Assembly (NCBI GenBank): GCA_029260715.1
Contig: JAJDCS010000036.1
Span: forward strand, 60,871 to 124,870
Reading direction: 5' to 3'
Length of the DNA: 64,000 nt
Source of the DNA: Phycisphaeraceae bacterium
GTDB lineage: Bacteria; Planctomycetota; Phycisphaerae; Phycisphaerales; Phycisphaeraceae
Shown here: positions 16,139 to 25,630 of the stretch, one piece after another
Layout of the letters: every line of letters starts with the position of its first letter
Numbering within the stretch: position 1 is the first letter of the stretch
Notes under the pieces: model-generated
The model's database searches: none
What the model was told of the DNA's origin: nothing
Seen by the model: only the letters and a program-made list of their open reading frames with translations
Position numbers and translations under genes: made by a program

Positions 16139-17068
16139 TCAAGCCGCGTGGCGGATCGCGTCGGGCGCCGGCAGTGGGTGGTCGACGCCGCGCAGCAGCG
16201 TGTGGCGGACCGTGTCGTTGGCGATCCACCAAGGACGGAGCAAGACCTTCTGCAAGAGGAATCGGCGGCTGCTTGAGCCGAGCGTCTCCGCCTGGGCCAG
16301 CGCGTAGATCCGACGACGCTTGTCACAGTTCGACCACAGCGCGTAGCGTTGCGTCAGGGGCAGGTGCCCCGCGTACCGCCTCGCAGCGGTGAGGTATTCC
16401 ATACCGTGGCCGAGTGTTTCCGTGGCGCCGCGTGAGTTGTCGTGCTTACGCTTGGCTGTGAGCGGCTGGGGTAACACTGTCGGGCTGTAGCCCTTACTGA
16501 TCAGGCGCGAGGCGAATTCGTAGCCGTATGCCCAGCGCATCTGGCCGTCCAGCGGGCCGTGCGCGTCAAACAATGACTTGCTCCAGAAGCACGCCGACGT
16601 GGGTAGATCACCCGAGTCGTGCATGAGGTACTCGCCAAGCGAGCGCGGGGCAGCGGCGGTGTGTAGCCCGATGAACTGGTCATCCGGGTCGGTCCACTGG
16701 TAGTGGCCCACAACCCAACACGGGGCGTCGGGCTGGGTCATGCGTTGGGCAACGTCACCCAGTGTGCCGGGCATGTAGAGGTCGTCGCTGTCGACAAAGG
16801 CAATGATATCCCCGGTGGCGCGTTGCAGTGCTTTGTTGATTGCGTCGGCCGGGCCGTCGTCAGGCTCGCTGACCCAGCCGGCAAGCTCGTTCTCGTACAG
16901 ACGCAGAATGTCAACGCTCTCGTCGCTCGACCCGCCGTCAATCACAAAGTATTCGAGGTTCTCATACCCCTGGTCCAGGACGCTACAGATTGTGCGTTCG
17001 AGGAATTGTCCATTGTTGTAGTTGGGGGTAATGACGGTAACGCGGGGTTGATTCATGTTGGAACTCAC
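16139..17068 (-). CDS. Glycosyltransferase family 2
   Basis: 309 residues. A GT-A fold: start strand RVTVITPNYNNGQFLERTI, DGGSSDES at about 42-49, and the nucleotide-sugar/metal motif FVDSDDLY at about 91-98. GT2 enzymes add single sugars to a lipid or glycan acceptor on the cytoplasmic side. It is the last gene of the minus-strand polysaccharide cluster that begins with the Wzm/Wzt exporter at 25338. Sugar and linkage cannot be told. An in-frame ATG at residue 4 is a possible start. Confidence 0.9.
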   Translation of the reverse strand: MSSNMNQPRVTVITPNYNNGQFLERTICSVLDQGYENLEYFVIDGGSSDESVDILRLYENELAGWVSEPDDGPADAINKALQRATGDIIAFVDSDDLYMPGTLGDVAQRMTQPDAPCWVVGHYQWTDPDDQFIGLHTAAAPRSLGEYLMHDSGDLPTSACFWSKSLFDAHGPLDGQMRWAYGYEFASRLISKGYSPTVLPQPLTAKRKHDNSRGATETLGHGMEYLTAARRYAGHLPLTQRYALWSNCDKRRRIYALAQAETLGSSSRRFLLQKVLLRPWWIANDTVRHTLLRGVDHPLPAPDAIRHAA

Positions 17069-17259
17069 GGCTGTGTGTCTTTATCGTCTGACCGTTCCGC
17101 GAATTCCCCCTTCCGTCTGCACAGGCTTTATCGTCCGTGTGGAGATAGGCCCTTGACGACGGGGCCGATAACCAAACGAGACCCTTAGACGCCGCCCGCC
17201 TGGACACGGCGAAGCGAGCCGATCCGGAACGGGTAACCAAGGTTGTAGTGAGCGACCGT

Positions 17260-18102
17260 TTAAGCGGCCTTGCGTGTCTGCGTCTGTGTCTGCACCGCGG
17301 GCCCGCCGCGCATGTGCGAGATGGCTTGCTGCTGACGCGCGCCCTTGGGCACGCGCCCCCACACGACAAAGTCTTGGCCGATCAGCGACTTGAGCCGGTG
17401 CAACCCGTCGAGCCGTTCCAGCGGGGCGAACATCCGCCTGAAAAACGGCTCGATACGGTGGTACTTAGGCAGCCACGTCGGCAGGAAGTAATTGGGCGCC
17501 GGGTGGACGTGTACACCGCTGACGTGCACGTCCAGCAGCCCGCGCGCCTCGAACCGCTTGCGGACCTCGCCGGCGGTAAAGGCGCGTTCAAAGTCGTACG
17601 CGTGCTGCCGAGCGCGTTTGAGATTAGCCTGATAAAAAACGTTGAATCGGTTGGGGCAGAAGGCCAAGACATACCCCCCCGGGTGAACCACGCGGATCAT
17701 CTCATCGATGACCACCTCGAGTTGCTCGTCTGTGAAGTGCTCCAGGACACCGGCGTTGAACGCCATGTCGAACCGCCCGTCTTCAAACGGGATGTTGTCG
17801 GCGAAGCCGAGCATGGTCTGCAGCGGCAGGCCCAGGCCGCGGTAGAACCGCCAAGCCAGTTCCAGCCCGGTCTGCGAGCAATCCAGCGCGGTAACGCGCG
17901 CGCCACGCTCGGCAAAGGTCAATGAGTCATGCGCCGGGCCGCTGCCGACTTCGATCACACTCATACCGCGCACATCCGGCCACAGCCGTTCGAGAAAACC
18001 CCGTCGCAGCCACCAGATGTCTTGTCTTGTCAGTTCACTCAAACGGGGTTTACGGGCCCAGGCGTCACGCGGCGGGTGATTATCGGTCGGTGCGGTTGGC
18101 AT
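17260..18102 (-). CDS. SAM-dependent class I methyltransferase
   Basis: 280 residues from the ATG at 18102, which is preceded by AGGAG; the frame continues upstream without family similarity. SAM-binding motif I is SVIEVGSGPAHDSL, followed by TALDCSQTGLE and the post-motif FDMAFNAGVLEHF. A Gly-rich HPGGYVLAFCPN strand follows. It lies within the polysaccharide cluster, so it probably methylates a sugar or a glycan end group. The C-terminal 80 residues are not diagnostic. Confidence 0.85.
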   Translation of the reverse strand: MPTAPTDNHPPRDAWARKPRLSELTRQDIWWLRRGFLERLWPDVRGMSVIEVGSGPAHDSLTFAERGARVTALDCSQTGLELAWRFYRGLGLPLQTMLGFADNIPFEDGRFDMAFNAGVLEHFTDEQLEVVIDEMIRVVHPGGYVLAFCPNRFNVFYQANLKRARQHAYDFERAFTAGEVRKRFEARGLLDVHVSGVHVHPAPNYFLPTWLPKYHRIEPFFRRMFAPLERLDGLHRLKSLIGQDFVVWGRVPKGARQQQAISHMRGGPAVQTQTQTRKAA

Positions 18103-18236
18103 AGCGGGGTAGGCTCCTGTTTGTTTAGGGTGTATCGGCCCCACAGGACTGTGAATTGACCTCAAAACCACTACAAACCGCATAATTGGCCTCGGGGGCG
18201 CCAAGGTCCAATATCGTTCATCATTCCCCGCCGCCG

Positions 18237-20447
18237 TTACGCAGCCTGCGCCGAGATATGTTCCACCGGTTGGCTGATGACACGCAGGTATTGGCGCACG
18301 ACGCTGTCCCAAGACCGACCGGTAGTCAAACGCCTGCCCTGGCGGCCCATCGCGTCGCGGGCGCCGGGGAACAATCGCAAAACCTGTAACTGCCGGGCAA
18401 GGTCGGCCGGGTCGTGCGGGTCGACCAGCAAACCGGTCACGCCGTTTTCGATCAGCTCATCACAAGGCGTCAGCACAGGCCTGCTTGGGTCGGCGTCTCG
18501 GCGGCGCCCGATTACCGGTACGCCCGCGGCCATCGCTTCCATCAGCACGTTGCCGAAGGCTTCGTAGACCGAGGGCAGGACCATGGCGTCCATCGCCGCA
18601 AACGCTTCGGCGGGGTCGTCGCACCGTCCGGCCCAGATAATGCGGTCTGCGATACCAAGCTCGGTCGCTAGCGTCTGGAGGCGCTCTTGATCAGGGCCGT
18701 CACCGACCAACAATAGGCGGATGTCTTGGCTGTCTTCGATCCGCGATACGGCGTTGAACAAAAAGCCCAGGTCTTTGGTCGGGTCGAGGCGACCCACAAA
18801 GCCTACTACCCAGTGCGTGTTGTCCAAACCCCAACGGCGTCTCGCGGCGGCGCGGCTGGCCGTGTCTAAAGGCGCTGGTTCAACGCCGTTGTGTACAACA
18901 CGGACGCCCCGTCGATCGCCGTAGCAGTCTTGAAACTGCTTCAAGACGTTGTCAGATTCGTGGATCACCCTCGGCGCCAAGCGGTGTGCCAAGCGGTCGA
19001 GGAATCGCAGCACGCCCGACGCGCGCATGGTGTAAACCTCGGGGCGGGTCACGGCCAGGCGGTTGCGAGCCGTGGCGCACCCGATGGGCTGATATACCAG
19101 GTCTCGCCGCCGTCCGGCCAGCACCGTGGCCACCGCGATGCGCGGGTCATTGACCCAGAGCGTGCCCGGCCCGGCTTGTGTACGGATGATCTTTCGCCAC
19201 CAGAACACGCGCATCAATGAAATGCACCGCCAGAACGGGCCGTAGTTGATCGGGCCGACGCGTTGCACACTGAGATTTGGCTTGATGGCTTCGTGCTCAG
19301 GAGCGTTGGTGCGGTTCTCGGTGATCACAGACACGCCCAGCCCACAACCAGCCAACGCGCGCGAGAGGTTCCACATCTTGCGTTCGAGTCCGCCGTATGT
19401 GTCGGGCCAGAACCGGTCACACAAGACAATGTGGCTAGCGGGTTCAGACGCGGCGGTTGTCCCGGCGGACTGGGTCGCTGGGCTAGGCGGTCCGCTTTGT
19501 CGCTTTTTGCCAACCAGCGATCTTGCCGCGGTGACCATCGGCTTACCCTTCAACCAGCGGGCTAGGAGGCTGCGGGCTTGTTGCCGGTATTGTGTTGAAT
19601 ACCTGAAGTAAGCCCGCGGCTCGCGCGCCTGGCGGGCAGCGGCGGTGGCGCAGCGACGCAAGTTGCGGTAGTCGCCAAGCGTGACGCCGCTGTCTTCATC
19701 CGACGCCAACAACCGCCGCAGTCGCGACACTTGATCGGTTGAAAGGTCGGGGTAGAGCTCGGCGGTGTAACGGTCGGCGATGCGTTCGAGCCGGTCGTGG
19801 CCACGGTGGGTCGCGCCGACGCTGGTCTCCAGCAGCCGATACCGCACCAGCTTTTCTGGCAAGTTTGCCAGGCGCGCCCGCTGTGCGACACGCACCCAAA
19901 GGTCGTAGTCCTGGCCGGGCATCACATCGCGGTAATTGCCTGCTCGTAAGATCGCGTCGCGGCGGAACACGACCGTCGGGTGGTTCAGCGCGTTGCAAAA
20001 CCGTAGCCGCCAGCGGATGTCGGCGTCATCGGTGGATACCGACCAAGCACCGGGCTGGTCTTCACTTGCTTCGTTCATGAACTGGATGTCCGTGCCCAGC
20101 ACCGCTACTTCGGGGTGTAGCTGCATGAACCGGACCTGGCGTTCGAGGCGGTTGGGCAGATTAACGTCGTCGCCATCAATGCGGGCGCACAGCGGTGAGT
20201 CGGCCATCTCTACCATCTTCGCCAAACACGCGCCCAGCCCCATCGGCTGATCGGTGATCACCCGCCCGGGTATGCGCGACGGCACCCACCGCCGCAGCTC
20301 ATCGGCCGACCCGTCGGTCGAGCCGTTGTCCCAGGCCAAGACGGTGTGGTGGACATAAGTCTGCGCGGCGATCGACGCCAACGCCTCAGTGAGATAAGGC
20401 ATGGCGTTTTTTACCGGCAGCAGCCATGTCACGGCTGGTTGGTTCAC
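18237..20447 (-). CDS. Two-domain glycosyltransferase (GT2-GT4 fusion)
   Basis: 736 residues. Residues 1 to about 280 are a GT2 domain (VTWLLPVKNAMPYL, DNGSTDGS, ARIDGDDVNLP, GQDYDLW). After a linker of about 50 residues, residues 330-736 are a GT-B, GT4-type domain (DRFWPDTYGGLERK, VGFVGRLDPTKDL, PSVYEAFGNVLMEAMAAGVPVIG). One polypeptide may thus catalyse two consecutive sugar additions. It sits between a methyltransferase and another glycosyltransferase in the export cluster. No frameshift is seen between the domains. Confidence 0.88.
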   Translation of the reverse strand: MNQPAVTWLLPVKNAMPYLTEALASIAAQTYVHHTVLAWDNGSTDGSADELRRWVPSRIPGRVITDQPMGLGACLAKMVEMADSPLCARIDGDDVNLPNRLERQVRFMQLHPEVAVLGTDIQFMNEASEDQPGAWSVSTDDADIRWRLRFCNALNHPTVVFRRDAILRAGNYRDVMPGQDYDLWVRVAQRARLANLPEKLVRYRLLETSVGATHRGHDRLERIADRYTAELYPDLSTDQVSRLRRLLASDEDSGVTLGDYRNLRRCATAAARQAREPRAYFRYSTQYRQQARSLLARWLKGKPMVTAARSLVGKKRQSGPPSPATQSAGTTAASEPASHIVLCDRFWPDTYGGLERKMWNLSRALAGCGLGVSVITENRTNAPEHEAIKPNLSVQRVGPINYGPFWRCISLMRVFWWRKIIRTQAGPGTLWVNDPRIAVATVLAGRRRDLVYQPIGCATARNRLAVTRPEVYTMRASGVLRFLDRLAHRLAPRVIHESDNVLKQFQDCYGDRRGVRVVHNGVEPAPLDTASRAAARRRWGLDNTHWVVGFVGRLDPTKDLGFLFNAVSRIEDSQDIRLLLVGDGPDQERLQTLATELGIADRIIWAGRCDDPAEAFAAMDAMVLPSVYEAFGNVLMEAMAAGVPVIGRRRDADPSRPVLTPCDELIENGVTGLLVDPHDPADLARQLQVLRLFPGARDAMGRQGRRLTTGRSWDSVVRQYLRVISQPVEHISAQAA

Positions 20448-20460
20448 AAAACCCTCGGTG

Positions 20461-21606
20461 TTACGCGGCGATGCCCAGCGGCGTGCCCGTCACGGTGTTG
20501 TGGTTAGCTCTGACTTCGACCGGCAAGCCGGCTGCACGGAAAACCTCGTTGAACCTGTGCTCGTAGGTGTGTTCACTGAGGGTGCGCTCGTAGCCCGCTT
20601 GGGCGACCGCGGCGCGGAGTGGCTCATTGACGAGGTAGTGGCGGACCTTGTCGATCAGATCGTTGGTGCCGCTGAACGTGGCGATCTCTTGGCCGGGTTG
20701 GTAATAGTCGCTGAGATTGTCCGCGTAGCCTGTCATCATGAAACCGCCGCAGCCGGGCACCTCGAAGTTGCGCCCCTTGATCTGCATGGGCGGGGGTGTG
20801 GCGGTGGTGCCTGCGAGGCGTGTGGCTTTAGAAGCCAGCGCCCGCCCCGCTTTGGTGATGCGCCACCCTCCGGGGAGCTTGTCGATCGGCCTCTGTAGGT
20901 AGCGGTACGCCAGCTTGCCCAGGCGTCCGGTGGTTCGTCCGTTGCACGAGGCCTCGGAAAAATTCAGGTTGATGCGGCTTTGGTTGAAGACCTCAATCAT
21001 CTGCTCTTGTGACAGGCGCCCGCCCTCCCAGCCGTTGCCCCAGACGCGCACGTCGATACCCGCGTCGCGTAGGGCTTGGATCGTGGCGCGCCGCGAACCG
21101 TGCGGCAGCCCCACGAACGAGACATCGTATTTCAACGGCAAATCGAGCTTGCGGTACAGCCGGTGGTTGGCGCCCCACTGGCTCTTGATCACGTTGTGGT
21201 AGCCCAACCGCTCGTACTTCGCCAGCGTGCTCTGGGCGGTGGTCACCGCGTAATTAAAGCACGGCGTCCAGCGACGCGACAGGCGGTCGAACTGCCAGTG
21301 GTCGTCGCAGTACCAGTTGAGTGTGACGGTGTCGGTTTCGTTGGAGATGCGGCGGACGGTAACGGGGTCAAGATGATCGCCCCACACGACGGTGAACATC
21401 GCGTCTGGCTTCTCGGCTTTGACGGTTTCGAGCAGCCTGCGGTTCATGGCGGCGCGGCTGGTTTGGTTGGCGATGGTGGGGAAATCGAAGTACAGCACGT
21501 CGTGGCCCATGCCCACCAACGAGTTGTAAAAGTTGTAGTGCTCGAAGCAGTAGCCGCGCTCGGGCTGGCCGTAGTCGTATTTGTGAACCGCGTAGAGGAT
21601 TCGCAT
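20461..21606 (-). CDS. Glycosyltransferase, GT-B type (CgeB/DUF3880-like)
   Basis: 381 residues from the ATG at 21606 (MRILYAVHKYDYG). The N-terminal half resembles DUF3880-type domains; the C-terminal half has the GT-B donor-site pattern: GNGWEGGRLSQEQM, NQSRINLNFSEAS, KGRNFEVPGCGGFMMT and a late TYEHRF. This arrangement is seen in CgeB/YkvP-like glycosyltransferases of surface glycan clusters. It lies 13 bases after the GT2-GT4 gene start in gene order. Substrate unknown. Confidence 0.78.
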   Translation of the reverse strand: MRILYAVHKYDYGQPERGYCFEHYNFYNSLVGMGHDVLYFDFPTIANQTSRAAMNRRLLETVKAEKPDAMFTVVWGDHLDPVTVRRISNETDTVTLNWYCDDHWQFDRLSRRWTPCFNYAVTTAQSTLAKYERLGYHNVIKSQWGANHRLYRKLDLPLKYDVSFVGLPHGSRRATIQALRDAGIDVRVWGNGWEGGRLSQEQMIEVFNQSRINLNFSEASCNGRTTGRLGKLAYRYLQRPIDKLPGGWRITKAGRALASKATRLAGTTATPPPMQIKGRNFEVPGCGGFMMTGYADNLSDYYQPGQEIATFSGTNDLIDKVRHYLVNEPLRAAVAQAGYERTLSEHTYEHRFNEVFRAAGLPVEVRANHNTVTGTPLGIAA

Positions 21607-21640
21607 GGGTGTTGCCCCTGGCTGATCTTCGCGCTGTGGG

Positions 21641-22423
21641 TTATTCGCCCCGCTTAAACCAGAAACACCCGCAGGCGTATCGCTGCGTGTCGGCGTGAGC
21701 CTCGGCGGCGTCCACAATAAGCCCGCCGTCGGCGGCTTTGTCGGGGATCATGGCGAACTGTTGGAGCGTCAAGTCTGAAAACGCCTCCATGACCTGCTTG
21801 TACGCATAGATCCGGTGCGCGTTGAACATAATGCGAGGCTGCCCCACGGGCACGACGAACAGCAGCGAGCCCCCCACCGCCAACACGCGCGACAGTTCGG
21901 CCATCGCCTTCAAGTCGCCGTCGGGGTCCAGCGGGTCGCCGTACCGCCCCAAGCCCACGTGTTCCGTCACGTGCATGCAAGACAACGACTCAACGCTGCG
22001 ATCGTCAAACGGCAAACCGCACAAGTCGGCGCTGCCGCACGTTAAGTTGTCCAGGTGTAGGTCAGCGGGACGGTAGTCGTAGAACTGCACCGGCACAAAA
22101 GCCGACACCAGCGTGCTGAAATAAAGGTGCGACGAGATATCGACGTGGTAAGCGGGTTTGATTTGCGCCACCGCCCTCGCGGCCCACCCGCAGTGGTACA
22201 TGTAGTGGCGGTCGAACCCGGTCTTGGCGGTTCGGTCGTTAAGACAGGGGTAGCGGTCTTCCCAATCCACCTTAAACCGCGGGCTGCCCGCTTCACAAGC
22301 CGTTTTGAAGTCCTGGAATTCCTGGCGGAATTGACGCATCACCGCCGCCTGATCCAGTGAGTCTTTGACCCGCGCGATCGGTGGGATGCTCCGCAAGATG
22401 GTCTTCACGGACGTCGGTGTCAC
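21641..22423 (-). CDS. DUF268 family protein (methyltransferase-like)
   Basis: 260 residues. A GTG start at 22423 is chosen because it overlaps the TGA of the upstream FkbM gene (GTGA) and family similarity begins near it. The DUF268 pattern is clear: CMHVTEHVGLGRYGDPLDPDGD broken after GLGRYG, the post-motif RVLAVGGSLLFVVPVG and FNAHRIYAYKQV. The fold looks like a SAM methyltransferase, but catalysis has not been established for this family. It lies in the polysaccharide cluster. Confidence 0.78.
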   Translation of the reverse strand: MTPTSVKTILRSIPPIARVKDSLDQAAVMRQFRQEFQDFKTACEAGSPRFKVDWEDRYPCLNDRTAKTGFDRHYMYHCGWAARAVAQIKPAYHVDISSHLYFSTLVSAFVPVQFYDYRPADLHLDNLTCGSADLCGLPFDDRSVESLSCMHVTEHVGLGRYGDPLDPDGDLKAMAELSRVLAVGGSLLFVVPVGQPRIMFNAHRIYAYKQVMEAFSDLTLQQFAMIPDKAADGGLIVDAAEAHADTQRYACGCFWFKRGE

Positions 22424-23109
22424 GGCCGGGCCTCCCAGGCTTGCTGGTCCACGTAGATCGTGTTGATGTAGGTGTCGGCGTAAACGAAATACCCCTTCTC
22501 GGCCATGGCGGCGGTGATCTCGGGGCGCTTCTTGGCGGTGCGGTCGTCGCGGTATTCGAGCGTCTCGACGCACATCGCCTGGGGCCGGTGGCGGTCGAAA
22601 TCCATCGCCTGGATGATCTCAAAATCCAGCCCCTCGACGTCCAGCGAAATGAAATTCGGACACGCCTGGCAATACCGCTGGATCAGATCGTTGATTGAGA
22701 TCACCGGCACCTGGATCACTTCGTGGATACGGTGGACGCCGTTCTTGGCGAACTGGTCGGCCTCTTCGCGGGAGAAGGTGTTGAGCGTGCGCGGGCTCAT
22801 GATGTAAAAATCGACCGCCGGCACGCTTGCCGCCCCCACGCCCGCGTTCACGCACAGGTCGCGGCGACGCTTGGCGCGGAACTGCTTAAACAGGTACGGG
22901 TCGGGCTCGACGCACACCCCGCGTGCGCCCTTGCGGTAAAAGTAGTAGGTGTTGCTTAGCTGGGTCGGGTGGTAGGCGCCCAGGTCGAGGTAGGTGGGCT
23001 GGTCGATCTTGAGCGTGCGGGTGAAGAGGTAATCCACGATCACGTCCTCGCCGCACTGGGCGTAGGAGGTGTAGATCAGGGACGGTGTGGTGCGCGTTAA
23101 GAGTTTCAT
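22420..23109 (-). CDS. FkbM family methyltransferase
   Basis: 229 residues from the ATG at 23109, which overlaps the stop of the ABC ATPase gene (ATGA). Residues about 15-50 (SYAQCGEDVIVDYLF, YLDLGAYHP) and the later CVEPDPYLFKQFR and FISLDVEGLDFEII match FkbM-type SAM-dependent O-methyltransferases, which often modify surface sugars. The frame is open upstream but that part is antisense-like and low in family similarity. Translational coupling on both sides shows it belongs to the export operon. Confidence 0.85.
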   Translation of the reverse strand: MKLLTRTTPSLIYTSYAQCGEDVIVDYLFTRTLKIDQPTYLDLGAYHPTQLSNTYYFYRKGARGVCVEPDPYLFKQFRAKRRRDLCVNAGVGAASVPAVDFYIMSPRTLNTFSREEADQFAKNGVHRIHEVIQVPVISINDLIQRYCQACPNFISLDVEGLDFEIIQAMDFDRHRPQAMCVETLEYRDDRTAKKRPEITAAMAEKGYFVYADTYINTIYVDQQAWEARP

Positions 23110-24401
23110 GCGGCGGTTTTCCAATCGATGACCGGCGCGATGAGGCCGGGGCGCTTCCTGATCCACAGGGGCGAATCGCTCAGACCGCCCTGGATGGTCA
23201 TGGCGATCGAGGGCGCGTGTACAGCCGGCTCGAACAGCCACTGCCGGCAGTGAAGCCCTCCGATGAACTCGATCCGGTAGGTGCCTTCGTTGAGCAACCG
23301 CTTGGGGACGCGCCCGCGTAGGGTCACAGTGCCCTTGTGTAGCTTGGGCCAGCGGTCTTCGGATTGATCGGTCTGGTAGGACCAAAACAGCGCGTGCCCG
23401 GCTTCGTTGTAGACGGCGTAGCCGATGGTCAATGCCGGGTCGAGCCGGTCCACCTCACCCTCGATCTGCACCCAGATGTCGGAGTTATTGCTCAGGGGCA
23501 TGTTCACTGGCTTGCCATCGCTGTCGGTCAGCAGCATGCGCTGGGGCTTGAACCAGGGGTTGTCGAATTCTTTGCCCGGGTTGACCCACTCGTGAGCGAG
23601 GTGCTCTTGGTCTTCGCCGAACAGGTGCTCGCAGATGACGTCTCGCACGTCGGTGCTGCAACGCTTGACGCAGCCGCCGTTGAGCAGCACCACTTTCTGG
23701 CACAGCTCTTCGACGGCGTTCATGTTGTGGCTGACAAACAGGACCGTGCGCCCCGAGTGGGCGACCTCGCTCATCTTGCCGAGGCACTTCTTCTGGAACT
23801 CGGCGTCGCCGACGGCCAAAACCTCGTCGATCACCAATATCTCCGGGTCCAGGTGCGCCGCAACGGAAAAGGCCAGGCGCATGGTCATGCCCGAGGAATA
23901 ACGCTTGATCGGCGTGTCGAGGAACTTTTCAACGCCGCTGAAGTCGACGATCTCGTCGAATTTCTGCTTGATCTCGCGACGGCTCATGCCCAGGATTGAG
24001 CCGTTGAGGTAGATGTTCTCCATGCCCGTCAGCTCGGGGTGGAAACCGGTGCCGACTTCCAGGAGGCTCGCCACGCGTCCGTGCACCACGGCGTACCCCT
24101 CGGTGGGGTCGGTGATGTGCGAGAGGACTTTGAGCAGCGTGGACTTGCCGGCGCCGTTGCGGCCGATGATGCCCACCACCTCGCCCAGCGCCACGTCGAA
24201 GCTGACGTTTCGCAACGCCCAGAACTCGCGGTTGTCTTTCTTTGGGGTGGCGAGTCCCCCGCGGCGGATCAGCCCCATGGCGCCGCGGATCTTTTCATTG
24301 ATCGCGTCGGGGATGGTCTGGTCGAGCCGTGTGTGCCCGCCCAAGCGGTATAGCTTGCCGAGGTTGTGGATCTGGATCACTGAGTCGTGCATCGCATTCA
24401 T
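23106..24401 (-). CDS. wzt: Polysaccharide ABC transporter ATP-binding protein (Wzt/TagH-like)
   Basis: 431 residues. Nucleotide-binding domain: Walker A GRNGAGKST (80-88), signature YSSGM (168-172), Walker B ILVIDE (188-193). The C-terminal 170 residues form a Wzt-type beta-sandwich that in O-antigen systems binds the polymer end group. With the permease at 24442 it forms an exporter for a lipid-linked polysaccharide across the inner membrane. The presence of a methyltransferase next door fits end-capping of the polymer. Residues 1 and 4 are both possible starts. Confidence 0.92.
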   Translation of the reverse strand: MNAMHDSVIQIHNLGKLYRLGGHTRLDQTIPDAINEKIRGAMGLIRRGGLATPKKDNREFWALRNVSFDVALGEVVGIIGRNGAGKSTLLKVLSHITDPTEGYAVVHGRVASLLEVGTGFHPELTGMENIYLNGSILGMSRREIKQKFDEIVDFSGVEKFLDTPIKRYSSGMTMRLAFSVAAHLDPEILVIDEVLAVGDAEFQKKCLGKMSEVAHSGRTVLFVSHNMNAVEELCQKVVLLNGGCVKRCSTDVRDVICEHLFGEDQEHLAHEWVNPGKEFDNPWFKPQRMLLTDSDGKPVNMPLSNNSDIWVQIEGEVDRLDPALTIGYAVYNEAGHALFWSYQTDQSEDRWPKLHKGTVTLRGRVPKRLLNEGTYRIEFIGGLHCRQWLFEPAVHAPSIAMTIQGGLSDSPLWIRKRPGLIAPVIDWKTAA

Positions 24402-24441
24402 CCAAAAATACCCCGCCTTACCCTACGGTGTTACCGGTTCG

Positions 24442-25338
24442 CTAAACCACGTCGGCGAACCGCCGCTCTGCCTGCCCGAAGTACGCCACGCCGACCAGCA
24501 AGACCAACGCGGCCATGCCCGCGGAGATCGCCAGGGCGGCCCAATCAATGGGGGTGCCCAGCACGGCTGCACGCAGCGCCTCGATCGTCCCGCCCATCGG
24601 GTTCAGCCGCAGCAGCCAGTGGTAGCTCTCATCAACGATCGTGACCGGCCAAATCACCGGCGTGGCAAAAAACCAGATCTGCAGCATGAACGGCACGACG
24701 TAGCGGAAATCACGGAAACTCACCGTCAGCCCCGACAGGCCGATCCCCACGCCCAACGCGGCGATAATTGTCACAAGCACAAACAACGGCACGAGCATGA
24801 TCTGAGCGGTCGGTTCCACCTGGTACCAGAACATGAGCCCCACCAAAACACTGAACGCCACGATGTAATCCACCAGAGAAACCCCCACCGACGCCAACGG
24901 GACGATCAGGCGAGGGAAATAGACCTTGCGCAGCATGTTCGCGTTGCTCACCAGGCTGTTCGTGCACGACGTGACGGCCCCGGCGAAGAACGTCCAGGCC
25001 AACAAGCCCGAGTACAGGAACACCGGGTACGGGATGCCGCTGGTCTTGTCTTCCATATTGATGTCGATCACGCGGCCAAAAAAGATGCTCAAGACGACCA
25101 TCATGACGAACGGCTGTATGACGGCCCAAACGGCGCCCAAAACGGTCTGCTTGTAGCGGACCTTGATGTCGCGCAGCGCCAGGAATGCCAGCAACTCGCG
25201 GTACCGCCACAGGGTGGCCCAATCAACGATGAACCACCCGGTTCGCGGTCGTAGCACCACTGCGGACTGCGGCACCGGCTGGTTGTGCAGCGGCGGGGTC
25301 GCAACGAGTGTGCTTATCGATGATGAGGTCGACACCAC
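24442..25338 (-). CDS. wzm: Polysaccharide ABC transporter permease (Wzm-like, ABC-2 type)
   Basis: 298 residues, about six membrane segments, family ABC-2 (Wzm/TagG). The N-terminal region LLAFLALRDIKVRYKQTVLG (broken as an amphipathic stretch) and WAVIQPFVMMVVLSIFFG are typical, as is the RFADVV end. It forms a channel with the Wzt-like ATPase, 40 bases downstream. It is the first gene of the cluster on the minus strand. The starting 30 residues (polar, Ser/Thr/Pro) are not conserved. Confidence 0.9.
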   Translation of the reverse strand: MVSTSSSISTLVATPPLHNQPVPQSAVVLRPRTGWFIVDWATLWRYRELLAFLALRDIKVRYKQTVLGAVWAVIQPFVMMVVLSIFFGRVIDINMEDKTSGIPYPVFLYSGLLAWTFFAGAVTSCTNSLVSNANMLRKVYFPRLIVPLASVGVSLVDYIVAFSVLVGLMFWYQVEPTAQIMLVPLFVLVTIIAALGVGIGLSGLTVSFRDFRYVVPFMLQIWFFATPVIWPVTIVDESYHWLLRLNPMGGTIEALRAAVLGTPIDWAALAISAGMAALVLLVGVAYFGQAERRFADVV

Positions 25339-25630
25339 GACGCTCCTGCCAGTGCAACTTTAATTCTTGCCGCCACTTACACTCAACCAACGGCGCAACC
25401 GGCATAAACCGTACAACCGGCAAAAGTGTCATCGTCGGTATAGCCCCACCACTTTAGGCCCCGGCCAGCATGGCTGACACAGTTGTTGGGGCGGACCAAG
25501 GTCCGAAAACCTGTGGTTGTGACGGGGCGCTTGTGTGTAAGGCACTCCCCGCCCGGCGATGGGTGGTGGTCCTACCGCCCGGTTGTTTCCGCGACACGCA
25601 AACGGCGCTTAATCGGCTATCCTGTTCGCC
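25339..25630. other. Divergent promoter region, wzm-like / leuS
   Basis: 292 bases between divergent genes. It includes a short hairpin at 25561-25580 (GGGTGGT/ACCGCCC with a six-base loop). No gene or recognisable riboswitch is present. Promoters for both directions are expected, but no convincing -35/-10 pair was identified. Confidence 0.4.

Noticed and set aside
24013..25254. 413-residue plus-strand open frame opposite the Wzt/Wzm-type genes
   Set aside because: Antisense shadow of two conserved ABC transporter genes; composition is low-complexity.
25540..25630. T-box-like GGGTGG...ACCGCCC before leuS
   Set aside because: The conserved T-box core (AGGGTGGNACCGCG), specifier stem and following terminator are not present; only a short hairpin remains.
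25455..25630. Signal recognition particle RNA or tRNA in the leuS upstream region
   Set aside because: No SRP core (GGAAGG...AGCAGCC) or tRNA T-loop (GTTCRANNC) with acceptor pairing was found.
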